From positions 1 through 64,000 of the forward strand of contig DAOOIT010000021.1 of NCBI GenBank assembly GCA_035384565.1: a stretch of 64,000 bases of DNA, read 5' to 3'. The notes under the pieces were generated by a model. It ran no database searches and was not told where the DNA came from. It saw nothing but the letters and a program-made list of their open reading frames with translations. Position numbers and translations under genes: made by a program. Shown here piece by piece: positions 36,282-45,323 of this stretch. The stretch is from Planctomycetota bacterium. Lineage in GTDB: Bacteria > Planctomycetota > PUPC01 > DSUN01. Each line of letters starts with the position of its first letter. The stretch's first letter is position 1.

Positions 36282-37691
36282 ATGAGCAGCGTGCTGAACG
36301 CCGTTGACGCGGTCTTCCAGACCTATGACATTCGGGGGAAGTACCCCGAGCCTCTGTCGCCTTCCATCGCCTACCGGGCCGGCCGGGCCATCGCCGCCTA
36401 TCTGCGCGAGGCGATGCGGGTGGACACCGGCCACGTGGCGCTCGGGCGCGACATCCGCCACGGCGCGCTCGAGCTGGCCGCCGCCGTCGCCCACGGGCTC
36501 CAGGACGGCGACATCACGCCGGTGGACCTCGGCCTGATCTCGTCCGATATGGTCTACTTCGCCACGGGCGAGTTCCGCGGCGAGTTCGACGGCGGCATCA
36601 TGATCACCGCCTCGCACAACCCGCCCGAGTACAACGGCCTGAAGTTCGTCCTCTCCGGCGCCCGCTCGGTGGATGAGGACACCGGGCTGAAGATCATCCA
36701 CGACATCATGGTGGCCCGCCTGGCCGACGACCCGCCCGCGGCACTTGCCCCGCTCCAGGCCGTGCGGCGCGACGTGGCGGAGGCCTATGTGACCAAGCTC
36801 TTCGCCATCGCCCCCGGGCCCTACCGGAAGCTCAAGGTGGCGGTGGACGCGGGCAACGGCATGGCGGCCAGCATCTTTCCGCTCGTGGCGCGCCGCCTGC
36901 CCTGCGAGGTCATCCCCCTCCACGGCGAGCTCGACCCCGACTTTCCCGCCCGCGGCCCCGACCCCACCGAGAAGGGCGCCCTGACGGCCCTCCAGGCCGC
37001 CGTGCGCGAGCACGGCGCCGATCTCGGCCTGGCCTTCGACGGCGACGCCGACCGCGCGGTGATCGTGGACGAGACGGGCGCCGTGGTAGGCGGCTCGGTG
37101 CTCACCGCGCTCTTCGCCCGCGAGTTCCTGGCCCGCTGCCCCTACCAGCCCGTGCTCTTCGACCTCACGTGCAGCCTGGCCGTGCGCGAGGCCGTGGCCG
37201 AGGCCGGCGGCACGCCCATCGCCGCGCCTGTGGGCCACTCGCGCATCAAGGAGCGCCTGCACAAGTGCAAGGGCCTCTTCGGCGGCGAGGAATCGGGCCA
37301 CTACTACTTCCGCGACTTCTACTGCTGCGACAGCGCCATGCTCGCCGCGCTCGTGGCCTTTCAACTCCTCAGCAGCACGGGGCAGCGCCTGTCCGACCTC
37401 GCGCGCCCCCTCGCCACCCGCTATCACCGCACGGGCGTGAAGCTGCACTTCGCGAGCCGCGAGGACGCCCTCGCCCACATCCCGCGGCTCGACGTGCCCT
37501 TCCCCGACGCCTCGGCCTGCGACGTCACCCGCCTGCCCACGGCGGACGTGCGGAAGGACTACGACGATTGGTGGTTCTGCGTGCGTCCCTCGGGCACCGA
37601 GCGCGAGGTGTTGCGCATCACCGTCGAGGCGCGCGACCCGGCCACCGCCGAGCGGCGGCTGGCCGAGCTCAAGGCCGTGCTGACTGCGTAA
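36282..37691 (+). CDS. Phosphomannomutase/phosphoglucomutase
   Basis: Alpha-D-phosphohexomutase of 469 residues interconverting hexose-1- and 6-phosphates. ATG 36282 is chosen (AGGA upstream); a GTG at 36252 would add ten residues. Phosphoserine loop TASHNPPEYNG with Ser111, metal loop DGDADR near 253-258, sugar-binding GEESGHYYF near 338, and the C-terminal phosphate loop RPSGTEREVLRI. TYDIRGKYPEPL at the N-terminus and the GEESGHYYF form are as in PMM/PGM (AlgC/ManB type) enzymes. It supplies activated mannose or glucose for the glycan genes here (inference). Confidence 0.92.
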   Translation: MSSVLNAVDAVFQTYDIRGKYPEPLSPSIAYRAGRAIAAYLREAMRVDTGHVALGRDIRHGALELAAAVAHGLQDGDITPVDLGLISSDMVYFATGEFRGEFDGGIMITASHNPPEYNGLKFVLSGARSVDEDTGLKIIHDIMVARLADDPPAALAPLQAVRRDVAEAYVTKLFAIAPGPYRKLKVAVDAGNGMAASIFPLVARRLPCEVIPLHGELDPDFPARGPDPTEKGALTALQAAVREHGADLGLAFDGDADRAVIVDETGAVVGGSVLTALFAREFLARCPYQPVLFDLTCSLAVREAVAEAGGTPIAAPVGHSRIKERLHKCKGLFGGEESGHYYFRDFYCCDSAMLAALVAFQLLSSTGQRLSDLARPLATRYHRTGVKLHFASREDALAHIPRLDVPFPDASACDVTRLPTADVRKDYDDWWFCVRPSGTEREVLRITVEARDPATAERRLAELKAVLTA

Positions 37692-37709
37692 CAGGGAACG
37701 AGCGGCCAC

Positions 37710-38486
37710 CTACGGGCCCGCGGGGCGGGTGTCCGTGAACCGCGCGGGCATGACGCCGTGGTGCCCGCAGTACTCGAGCACCTTGTGCGACGTGAGCATC
37801 TGCGTGTCGCCCTCGCGCTCGCGGGCCACCTGACCCGGGGCGAGGCCCTCGTGCCCCAGGCGCCGCATCTCCTCGGTGTCGTGGCCGGGGTGTGCCACGA
37901 TCAGGTAGGTGCCAGGCCCGGCCGCCTCGAGCCGCGCGATCAAGTCGTCGGCCCGATCCTCGTACCTCCAGGGCGACCGGGGCAGAGGCTCGTAGCCGCG
38001 CCCCCCGTGCCGCAGGCCCTCGCGCGCCATCAGCGCGTCCAGCCGCTCGCGCACGCCCGGCAGCCAACTGAAGCCCATGTGCTCGTCGAGGTACGCGATC
38101 TTCAGGCCGGCGGAGCGGGCGCGCGCGAGCTGGGCCTCGATCTCGGCCAGCACCTCGTCGGCATTGCCGCCCCGCTCGTGCGTGATGTTGGGCGTGCGGT
38201 GGAAATGGCCGTTCGCGTCCACCAGCGTCGGCACCCGCTCGGGCGGGAGGACGGGGCCCCACTTCACCGCGTCCCACTCGGCGTTGATTGTGGCGTGGAG
38301 GCCCACGCACACGTCCTTGCGGCCGGCGAGCATGGCCGCGGCCTCATCGGCGAACGGGCAGCAGGCCATCACGCCCACGTTGAGCGCCAGCCCCGCCTCC
38401 ACGCACTCCATGATCGCCTGGTTGGCCGTGTGGCACGAGCCCGCGTCGTCGGCGCGGGCGAGGAGACGGATTCGAGGATTCTGCAT
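37710..38486 (-). CDS. YdjC/ChbG-family carbohydrate deacetylase
   Basis: Predicted sugar deacetylase of 258 residues. ATG 38486 has GGAGG six bases upstream and overlaps the stop of the previous gene by one base. Metal-binding features of the family: LLARADDAGSCHTANQAIME (Asp pair near 13-14), VGLHATINAEWD (His near 63), and IVAHPGHD near the C-terminus. ChbG removes acetyl from chito-oligosaccharides; other members act on other N-acetyl sugars. Last gene of the leftward carbohydrate cluster. Converges on the phosphohexomutase gene. Confidence 0.85.
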   Translation of the reverse strand: MQNPRIRLLARADDAGSCHTANQAIMECVEAGLALNVGVMACCPFADEAAAMLAGRKDVCVGLHATINAEWDAVKWGPVLPPERVPTLVDANGHFHRTPNITHERGGNADEVLAEIEAQLARARSAGLKIAYLDEHMGFSWLPGVRERLDALMAREGLRHGGRGYEPLPRSPWRYEDRADDLIARLEAAGPGTYLIVAHPGHDTEEMRRLGHEGLAPGQVAREREGDTQMLTSHKVLEYCGHHGVMPARFTDTRPAGP

Positions 38487-41221
38487 CAGTGGCCTCCTTC
38501 CCCAAGCGTGACCCTCACGCCGTCGGGGCAGTCGTACTCGACGTGGACCTTGCGCCCCTCGCGCCGCCACTCGATGCGGAGGGGGCCTCTTGGATGCGGA
38601 TAGGCGCCACGCGCCCACTCGAGCGTGCCTGGCTGCGGGAGGATGCGGACGACGTCGGGGTTGCCGGGCTCGGGGAACTGGACGCCGAGGACGGCCGAGG
38701 AGAGATACCAGGTCGCCGCGCTCGACCAGGCGTGGCAAAGGCTATCGGTCTGCGGCCAGTGCTCCCAGCAGGTCCACGCGCCCCGGTCGAGGAGCCAGCC
38801 CCAGGAGCGGCGGATGAAGTCCTCGGCCTCCGTGGCGCAGCCGTGGCGGTAGAGGGCGCCGAGGCCGTAGAAGGCGAAGTAGGAGCCGATGGTGGCGACC
38901 GTCTCGCCGTTCGGGCCGCTGGGGGTGAGGTTGCGCTTCAGGGCGCGGACGAGCCAGTCGAGCGCCGGCTGCACCTGGCCGCCCTCGGCGATGTCGTAGA
39001 GGAGCGCCAGGGCGTTGGCGGTGACCGACGGCGGAGCGTCGGGCACGGCAGCCGGCAAGTGCTCGACGAATGCCTGGTGCCTCTCGCTCCAGAAGCTGGC
39101 GCGGATGGCGGCGGCCAGGCGGTCGGCCCGCTCGCGCCAGCGCGTGGCGAGGGCCGCCTCGCCGACGAGGTCGAGCACGTGGGCGCCGTCGGCGAAGGCG
39201 CGCTGGATGAAGCAGTTGAGGCCGCACGTCACGCGGCTGCCCTTGGCCTGGGGGCCATCCACGTAGGGGTGGAGCGAGGAGCCGTCGCACAGTTCCGTGT
39301 CCTCGGCCTGGAGGGCGTCAAGGCCCGCAAGCAGGCGTTTGAGGCCGGGCAGCATCTCGCGGAGGAACGCGGCGTCGCCCGTGCGTGCCCAGTAGTGCCA
39401 GAGGCACTGGACGAGGATGGCCGAGTAGTCGGGGTGGCGGCCCGGCGGTAACCCGTGCGGGCAGGGGCGGATGAGGCCGTTCTCGCCCTGCGACTGGAAG
39501 AAGAGGCCGATGCAGCGGCGGAAGAGCGCCGTGTCGCCGAACGCCGCGAGGTTCGAGTAGAACTCGGCGAAGAAGTCGCCCGTGTAGAGGCCGCGCTCGC
39601 GCCAGGGGCAGTCGAGATAGGCGTCCTCCATGCAGGCCCGTAGGGTCGGCGGCCCGAGCGCCCAGATGCGGTTGAGCAGGGGGTCCGAGCACTCGAACGA
39701 GCCAATCGGCTCCACGGGGTAGGCTGCCCGCGTGAGCGACACGCTGTGAAGCTCGAAGGCCGACAGATCGCCCTTCACGAGCACTTCGAGGTAGCGGCAG
39801 CCGCGGGGGTGGAAGGTCTGCCACGTCTGCCGCCCGTCGCGGGCGACATAGCGCTCCATCATGTCCACGAAGTAGCGCCAATGCACTGCGGCGGTGCCGT
39901 CGGGGTTGAGGCGTTCGGTGTAGGCCACATCCACCACGGTGCCCGCCTTGGCCGTGAACTCGAGCACCGGCCGCCCGAGCACCTCGCCGCCGAAGTCGAA
40001 GAGCAACGCCAACGCTGCGCCTTTCGGAGGCGCCGCGGGCAGTCTCGTTTGCCCGTGCGCTTCCAGACGCTCGAAGGTTCTCCACGCGCGTTCGCGGCAC
40101 GGCGTATCGGCCTTCCTCTCGCGCGGCCAGGGCTTCCACGGCCTCAGGGCCTGGGGCAGGTCGTCGGGCGACGCGAGCGGCCAGGCCACGCGGTCGGCCT
40201 CGGCGGCGAGGGCATCCTCCCACAGCCCGCCCACGAGGAACGTGTTCGGGGAGCCAATCTGCCTCTCGGCGCTCAGCTCCAGACCCGCCTCGCGCGGCAG
40301 GGCGAGATAGAAGTCCCACCAGTCGTGTTTCACGGTTTCGACCATGAGGAACGTGTTCCAGCCCGCGCGGAGGCGGAGCGGGAAGTCGCGGCGGAGATGC
40401 TCGTCGCGGCGGGAGGCCGGCAGGACTTGCTCGCCGTTGACCCAGTACTTGCCCCACCAGGCGCCGAACGTCGTCTCCTGGTCGCGCGGCGAGTGGAGGA
40501 ACGCCATCACGGCCACGCGGGCGTCGGTGTGCAGGCCCTTGCCGCCCGTCGCCACCACCATGAGCGAATAGACGTCCTCGCTCGGGAACTCGCGCGCGGC
40601 CCAGGCGCCGAGGCAGCGAACGGGAGGTTGCCTGCTCTCGTCGAGCAGGGGAATCGAGCGGGGCCGCAACTGCCCCCAGTGCTCGGGATGCGCGTGGAGA
40701 ACCGCACGTGGCCAGCCGCGGTCGTCGAAGTCGGGCCGCTCCCAGCCAAGCGGCATCTTGCGCGCGTCGAGATGCTCGGCGGGGTTGAGGGCGAACGACA
40801 TGTAGTGCGTGTCGGGCCTGTGGCCGGGCGACTCCATCGCCCGCCACGACTCGTCGGTCGCAATGGCGATGGCATCGCCCGCTTCGTCGCGGGCCTCGCC
40901 CCAGGCGATGAGACCGCCGAAGCTCGGCTCCGAGTGGAACGTCACCCCGCCCGTGCTGTTGACGACGAGGGCGATGGCGTTCCGCCCCTGTCGCAGCGCG
41001 GGCGCGAGGTCAACGGTGTCGTACTCGGGCTTGGAGGGGAAGAACCGCGCCGGCCCGTGGCCGAGCACCTGGCCGTTCACGATGAGGCGATAGCGCGTGT
41101 CGGCGAACACGTTCAGGCTGCCGCCGGCCGGCTTCGCCGCCAGCTCGAATGTCGTGCGAAACAGCCCCCAGCGGTTCCGCCCCCTGCCCTCGGCGTCGAA
41201 CCAGATGAACCTGGCGTCCAA
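38486..41221 (-). CDS. Alpha-L-rhamnosidase-like protein (GH78-type six-hairpin)
   Basis: Glycoside hydrolase-like protein of 911 residues. The start is unusual: TTG 41221, with AAGGAGG five bases upstream inside the 3' end of the previous gene, giving MDARFIWFDAEGRGRN. N-terminal beta-sandwich domains (RTTFELAAKPAGGSLNVFAD, VNGQVLGHGPARFFPSKPEYDT) are followed by the (alpha/alpha)6 barrel with DCPWRERGLYTGDFFAEFYS near 535, the GH78 acidic motif, and SHAWSSAATWYLSSAVLGV-like C-terminal motif. No signal peptide, so cytoplasmic, or exported by another way. Closely coupled to the deacetylase gene. Confidence 0.8.
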   Translation of the reverse strand: MDARFIWFDAEGRGRNRWGLFRTTFELAAKPAGGSLNVFADTRYRLIVNGQVLGHGPARFFPSKPEYDTVDLAPALRQGRNAIALVVNSTGGVTFHSEPSFGGLIAWGEARDEAGDAIAIATDESWRAMESPGHRPDTHYMSFALNPAEHLDARKMPLGWERPDFDDRGWPRAVLHAHPEHWGQLRPRSIPLLDESRQPPVRCLGAWAAREFPSEDVYSLMVVATGGKGLHTDARVAVMAFLHSPRDQETTFGAWWGKYWVNGEQVLPASRRDEHLRRDFPLRLRAGWNTFLMVETVKHDWWDFYLALPREAGLELSAERQIGSPNTFLVGGLWEDALAAEADRVAWPLASPDDLPQALRPWKPWPRERKADTPCRERAWRTFERLEAHGQTRLPAAPPKGAALALLFDFGGEVLGRPVLEFTAKAGTVVDVAYTERLNPDGTAAVHWRYFVDMMERYVARDGRQTWQTFHPRGCRYLEVLVKGDLSAFELHSVSLTRAAYPVEPIGSFECSDPLLNRIWALGPPTLRACMEDAYLDCPWRERGLYTGDFFAEFYSNLAAFGDTALFRRCIGLFFQSQGENGLIRPCPHGLPPGRHPDYSAILVQCLWHYWARTGDAAFLREMLPGLKRLLAGLDALQAEDTELCDGSSLHPYVDGPQAKGSRVTCGLNCFIQRAFADGAHVLDLVGEAALATRWRERADRLAAAIRASFWSERHQAFVEHLPAAVPDAPPSVTANALALLYDIAEGGQVQPALDWLVRALKRNLTPSGPNGETVATIGSYFAFYGLGALYRHGCATEAEDFIRRSWGWLLDRGAWTCWEHWPQTDSLCHAWSSAATWYLSSAVLGVQFPEPGNPDVVRILPQPGTLEWARGAYPHPRGPLRIEWRREGRKVHVEYDCPDGVRVTLGEGGH

Positions 41222-41231
41222 CGGTGCCTCC

Positions 41232-44200
41232 TTACTTCCCAAACGCGAACGGGCACGAGCGGGTGGGGTCGGAGAACATGAGGCTCGCGGGCCAGTTCAC
41301 CTTGTAGTCCTGCTCGTTGCCCCAGGCGTTGATGCACGAGAGGGAAACGCCGACGCGGACGACCTCGCCCGGGGCGCCCGTGGTCGGAAGGATGTCCTTG
41401 CCGCCGCGCCCGGCGATGCCGCCGACGAGCTTCACCTCGGCGAAGGGGATGCGGGCCATGACGGCATAGCCGGGCCGGCCCCTGAACGAGGCGCCCGTGA
41501 CGGCCCCCAAGTGCCGCCCGAGGGGATGGCTCGACAGGTCGTCGAGCTTCGCCGCCCAGATGCAGTCGCGCGGCAGGGCGTAGTTGGCCGCCCACTCCTT
41601 GCCCTCGCGGTTGTGGTGGCGGTGCTTGAAGAGCGCGGGAGAGCCGTCGCTTGTCATCCCCAAAGTAAACTGCTCTTCTTCCAGCCACAGTTCCACGCAG
41701 TCGAACTGCCACATGGCGTTGCCCTTCGGGTCATCGAAATGCATGGTGTCGTCGGCGACGAGGAACATGGCATAGAGGCTGGCCCCGTCGTGGGCGATTG
41801 CGCCGATGGCTGTGCCTGCGCGAAAGGTCTGCCAGAGGTCGTCTGGCACGGACCTACGGAACCCAGGTGTAGGAAGCATAACGATTTGCGGCATGACGCC
41901 CGCGTTCTCCCAGGGAGCCCAGTCGCCGCTGGCTTTCAGCTCAGGCACCCTTGGGATGGTGAGGAGGCGCTCGACGGGCTTGCCTTGTGTTCGGTCAGGC
42001 AAGGGCGGCGGACCGGCTTGGGTGGCAGGATTGTTCCACGTGAAACGTATAACGCTACGCTCGATTGTGTCGGCACCCTCGACGCGCAGCCGGGCGAAAC
42101 GCCCGATTGCGTCGTCTTCCACATAGGCCCCAGGCTTGCCGTCGGGGCGCAGGTAGGCGTGGACGCCGTAGCGGAGGTCCACGAAGCCGATGCTGTAGTT
42201 GCACGGCCAGCTCCAGTTGCCCGTGGCGAGGCGCAGGCCGTCGGCGTTGAAGAGGTCCACCTGTCCGCCGAAGCTCTTGGCGGCCATGATCCAGGCGTTC
42301 TTCCCGTCGTTGACGGCGCTGACCGACATGTAGTTGCCGCCCGAGCTGAGGGCGAACCAGAGGGGCGTGCCGTCGGGCGTGGAGCGGCCCACGCCCGTGC
42401 CGTCCGCGCCCCACCCGGGCACCATCTTGTTGTAGAGGTCGGTCACGGCCAGGTAGTAGATGTCGCCCGTCGTGCGGTCGGCGGTGATGGCGGCATTGCA
42501 CTTCATCTTGCGGGGCGAGGGGTCCTCCTTGGGGCCGAGGGTGACGGGGTGGTCGAAGTCGAAGGTCGGGTTGCCCTGGCCATCGAGGCCCTGGAAGGGG
42601 ATGCGCTTGAACTCGAGGCTGTAGTGCCCGCCGGCAATGATGTCGCCGCCCTTGGTGAAGGCGATGGTGGTGTAGGCCCAGCCGCCGAGGGCCTTGTGGC
42701 GGTTGTCGTAGTCGAGGGCGGTGCGGGGCTTCAGCGGGTCGCTCACGTCAAGGAGCAACAGGTCGCCCTTGCCGTGGCGGCTGAAGTAGAAGATGAACGG
42801 CCTGCCGCCGAGGACGACCGCCCCGTGGGGCGAGCCGGGCGAGAGGCTCACCGGTTTCTTCTCACCGGGCACCTCCACGCTGCCGCGGGGGCTCTCGACC
42901 AGCCACTCCCAGGCCCCTGTCTTCGGGTCAACGCGGAAGATGCCCGGCCAGCAGTAGACGTATTCGGGCTGGGTCGGGTGGACGACCGCGGTGTCCATGA
43001 AGTTGCTCAGGGCCTCAAAGGCCACGGCGCCGCTCTCGGGCCACAGGCAGCGGAGGCGTGCGTGCTCGCACAGCAGCAACCGCCCGTCGGGCGTGATGGC
43101 CGCGTCGCGCGGGTCGCTGAAGAGGTCGGACGCGACGGGTGTCCACTCCCCCTTCGGCCGCTCGCGGCCCAGGGTGCGGATGATCTTGCCGCTCGCGGCG
43201 TCGAGCCAGGCGACCTTGGCCGCCTTGCGGTCAATGACGGCGAGCCGCCCCGCGCCGGCGGCGAGATACTGCGGTGTCTCGAGGCCCGTCGCGTAACGCT
43301 GGCCAACCGAGCCATCGGGTCTGAGCGAGACAACCTCCTTTGTGGGCGGGACGTCCCCGTCCCGCGAATCGCGGCGTGTGGACACGCCGCCCACAGGGCC
43401 TGCCAAGGCCCACAGGGCGCCCTTCTCATCCGCCGCCACGTCGCCGGCGCCGGGCAGGGGCCAATCGCGCTTCTTCTGGCCGGAAGCGAGATCAATAGAG
43501 CGAATGAGACTGAGGTCGGGGATGCCCACGAAGGCGGTCTGGCCGATGACGGCCACGCCCGCGACGCCGCCCGGCGCCTTCTCGCCTGGGGCGAAGACGG
43601 GATAGCTGTCGGCCCCGTTGGCCATCTTCGCCCGCTCGCAGGAGGGCGTGAGGCGGATCAGCTTCGTCCCCTCGCCCTTGCCCACCGCGCCGATGAAGCC
43701 TTCCACAGGAGTTGTGGGCGGGATGTCCTCCTCCCGCGTCTTTGTGGGCGGGACGTCCCCGTCCCGCGTATCGCGGCGTGGAGACACGCCGCCCACAATG
43801 CCCGACACGCCGCCCACGAGGGCGAGCCCCCCGGTGAAGTCTTTCTCGGCGAAGTTGGTGGCCTGGATCGGTTGGCCGGACGATGCGTAGCGTCGGAGCG
43901 GGTAGCCCGCCTCGTCATAGATAGTGGTGATGACGAAGCCGCCATCGGGCAGCGCCACCACGCGGTCGGCATTGTCGCAGTGGTAGGCCCCCATCGCCGC
44001 CCCGTTGTCGCCCATTGCCCCGTCGTCCACGATCCGCACGTCGTGGCTCACGCTCCGCACCTCGTACTCGCCCGCGGGCGCCGGCTGCCCGAGGTCATCC
44101 AGTCCATCCCAGTAGAGATCGGCCACGCGAGGGGCGTCCGCAAGCAGTGTCCGCACGAGGGTGCCATCGGTGCGGTAGACTCCGGCGCTCTGGCGGACCT

Positions 44201-45257
44201 GCGCCGGCCCTCTGGCCTTCAGCGTGGCAATCTTGCGCCAGCCTGCCGCGGGTCGGGGGTCGGGATAGTCGTAGGCCCCAACGCACACGGCCTTGCCGCG
44301 GACTCGGAGAGGCCTGCCGTCGCGGTCCTGCGTCGGCTCGGGATCGATCTTGGCGCCCACGGCCATGCCCGGGAGCCCTCCACCCCAAGCGGCTGCGGGG
44401 TCAATGCGCAGGTCGCCCCCGTCGGGGTCAACGAAGCTGGGGGGCACGTGCGCGCTCTGGCGGTCTTGGCCCGAAGCGGCGTCCCACTCATAGGGGTTGG
44501 CGATGGCCGGCACAGCGCCCCAGGGGCCGGTTGTGCCGGTGAGAACGTTGTGGCGGCTGGTCCAGGCGGCGGCGGAGACTTCGTCCGCAATCAGGTTCGA
44601 GTTGTTGGCCGCAAGGATCGAGTTGGTGATAGAGCCCCATCCGCACGCGAGCAGGAGCGCCCCGGCCGTGGACGAGCCGGTGATCGTGGCGTGTGTCACC
44701 CGCGTCGCCCGCGTGCCCTTGACGAATAACCCGATGCCGCAGCGGCGGAAGACGCAGGCGTCCACGCTCAGGTCTTCCGTGCTTTCCGTCGCCAGGCCGC
44801 GCGAGAGGCCGTCGAAGGTGCATCGCTCGACAGTGATTCCGAGACACCTCTCTGCCTTGACCCCCTGCCCGGCCCCGCGGAACGTGAGGCCCGAGGCGAC
44901 AAAGCAATGCAACCGATAGAGGTGGAGCGCCGGCTCCATCGGGTTGGCCGGCTCGAGGACGACGGGGCCGGGCTTCTCGCCCGTGAGCTTGCCGCTCTCG
45001 TCGCCGGTGATCGCCATCGTCGAGCCGTCGGCGGCGAAGCGCTCGGCGAGGAGCGCGGCGCAGCGGTAGGTCCCCGGCCCAATCACGATGGAATCGCCGT
45101 GGTTCACCGCCTGCACGGCGCGCAGCACCGTGGCGAAGGCGGTCTTCGGCGTCTTGCCGTCGGCCTGATCGTTGCCGCTCTGGCGGACGAACCAGGTTTG
45201 GGCGAAGGCCGAAGAGGCGGCGAAGAACACGACAATGCATTGCAGGGCGGTTCGCAT
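41232..45257 (-). CDS. Secreted beta-helix / propeller / CBM9-like giant protein
   Basis: Exported protein of 1341 residues; signal peptide MRTALQCIVVFFAASSAFAQ. Residues about 21-330 are a right-handed parallel beta-helix like pectate lyase and polysaccharide-binding proteins (SGNDQADGKTPKTAFATVLRA start; CLGITVERCTFDG, DLSVDACVFRRCGIGLFV rungs). A FlgD-like Ig segment (LVRTLLADAP...YWDGLDDLGQPAPAGEY) and an NHL/PQQ-type propeller fill 360-1080. Residues about 1120-1341 resemble CBM9 (IAHDGASLYAMFLVADDTMH, FDCVELWLEEEQ). In-frame family A repeats occupy about 481-515 and 622-639, perhaps a degraded third near 1281-1295. No catalytic site is assigned. Confidence 0.65.
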   Translation of the reverse strand: MRTALQCIVVFFAASSAFAQTWFVRQSGNDQADGKTPKTAFATVLRAVQAVNHGDSIVIGPGTYRCAALLAERFAADGSTMAITGDESGKLTGEKPGPVVLEPANPMEPALHLYRLHCFVASGLTFRGAGQGVKAERCLGITVERCTFDGLSRGLATESTEDLSVDACVFRRCGIGLFVKGTRATRVTHATITGSSTAGALLLACGWGSITNSILAANNSNLIADEVSAAAWTSRHNVLTGTTGPWGAVPAIANPYEWDAASGQDRQSAHVPPSFVDPDGGDLRIDPAAAWGGGLPGMAVGAKIDPEPTQDRDGRPLRVRGKAVCVGAYDYPDPRPAAGWRKIATLKARGPAQVRQSAGVYRTDGTLVRTLLADAPRVADLYWDGLDDLGQPAPAGEYEVRSVSHDVRIVDDGAMGDNGAAMGAYHCDNADRVVALPDGGFVITTIYDEAGYPLRRYASSGQPIQATNFAEKDFTGGLALVGGVSGIVGGVSPRRDTRDGDVPPTKTREEDIPPTTPVEGFIGAVGKGEGTKLIRLTPSCERAKMANGADSYPVFAPGEKAPGGVAGVAVIGQTAFVGIPDLSLIRSIDLASGQKKRDWPLPGAGDVAADEKGALWALAGPVGGVSTRRDSRDGDVPPTKEVVSLRPDGSVGQRYATGLETPQYLAAGAGRLAVIDRKAAKVAWLDAASGKIIRTLGRERPKGEWTPVASDLFSDPRDAAITPDGRLLLCEHARLRCLWPESGAVAFEALSNFMDTAVVHPTQPEYVYCWPGIFRVDPKTGAWEWLVESPRGSVEVPGEKKPVSLSPGSPHGAVVLGGRPFIFYFSRHGKGDLLLLDVSDPLKPRTALDYDNRHKALGGWAYTTIAFTKGGDIIAGGHYSLEFKRIPFQGLDGQGNPTFDFDHPVTLGPKEDPSPRKMKCNAAITADRTTGDIYYLAVTDLYNKMVPGWGADGTGVGRSTPDGTPLWFALSSGGNYMSVSAVNDGKNAWIMAAKSFGGQVDLFNADGLRLATGNWSWPCNYSIGFVDLRYGVHAYLRPDGKPGAYVEDDAIGRFARLRVEGADTIERSVIRFTWNNPATQAGPPPLPDRTQGKPVERLLTIPRVPELKASGDWAPWENAGVMPQIVMLPTPGFRRSVPDDLWQTFRAGTAIGAIAHDGASLYAMFLVADDTMHFDDPKGNAMWQFDCVELWLEEEQFTLGMTSDGSPALFKHRHHNREGKEWAANYALPRDCIWAAKLDDLSSHPLGRHLGAVTGASFRGRPGYAVMARIPFAEVKLVGGIAGRGGKDILPTTGAPGEVVRVGVSLSCINAWGNEQDYKVNWPASLMFSDPTRSCPFAFGK
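41374..41415. repeat. Possible degraded family A copy
   Basis: GTGGTCGGAAGGATGTCCTT then CCGCCGCGCCCGGCGATGCC, ending CGACGAG; encodes LVGGIAGRGGKDILPTTG, which has the VGG...D(I/V)(L/P)PTT shape of the other copies and interrupts the expected CBM9 loop. Weak similarity. Confidence 0.3.
43342..43394. repeat. Family A element, in frame
   Basis: GTGGGCGGGACGTCCCCGTC then CCGCGAATCGCGGCGTGTGG and ACACGCCGCCCAC. Two hairpins inside GTGGGCGG/CCGCCCAC ends. Encodes VGGVSTRRDSRDGDVPPT. Confidence 0.75.
43714..43817. repeat. Nested family A elements, in frame
   Basis: Two left halves (GTGGGCGGGATGTCCTCC and GTGGGCGGGACGTCCCCG) followed by two right halves (GCGTGGAGACACGCCGCCCA and CCCGACACGCCGCCCACG). 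Looks like one copy inserted in another. Encodes about 35 residues with VGGVSGIVGGVSPRRDTRDG. Confidence 0.7.
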
Positions 45258-45285
45258 GTGGGCGCTCCCTGAAGAAGGGACGAAT

Positions 45286-45318
45286 AACCTCCCGCAGGTT
45301 CCAAACCTGCGGGAGGTT
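45286..45318. repeat. Palindrome family B, perfect 15-base stem
   Basis: AACCTCCCGCAGGTT, loop CCA, AACCTGCGGGAGGTT. Six bases after the stop of the giant gene at 45324 in the direction of transcription. Confidence 0.75.
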
Positions 45319-45323
45319 GGGGC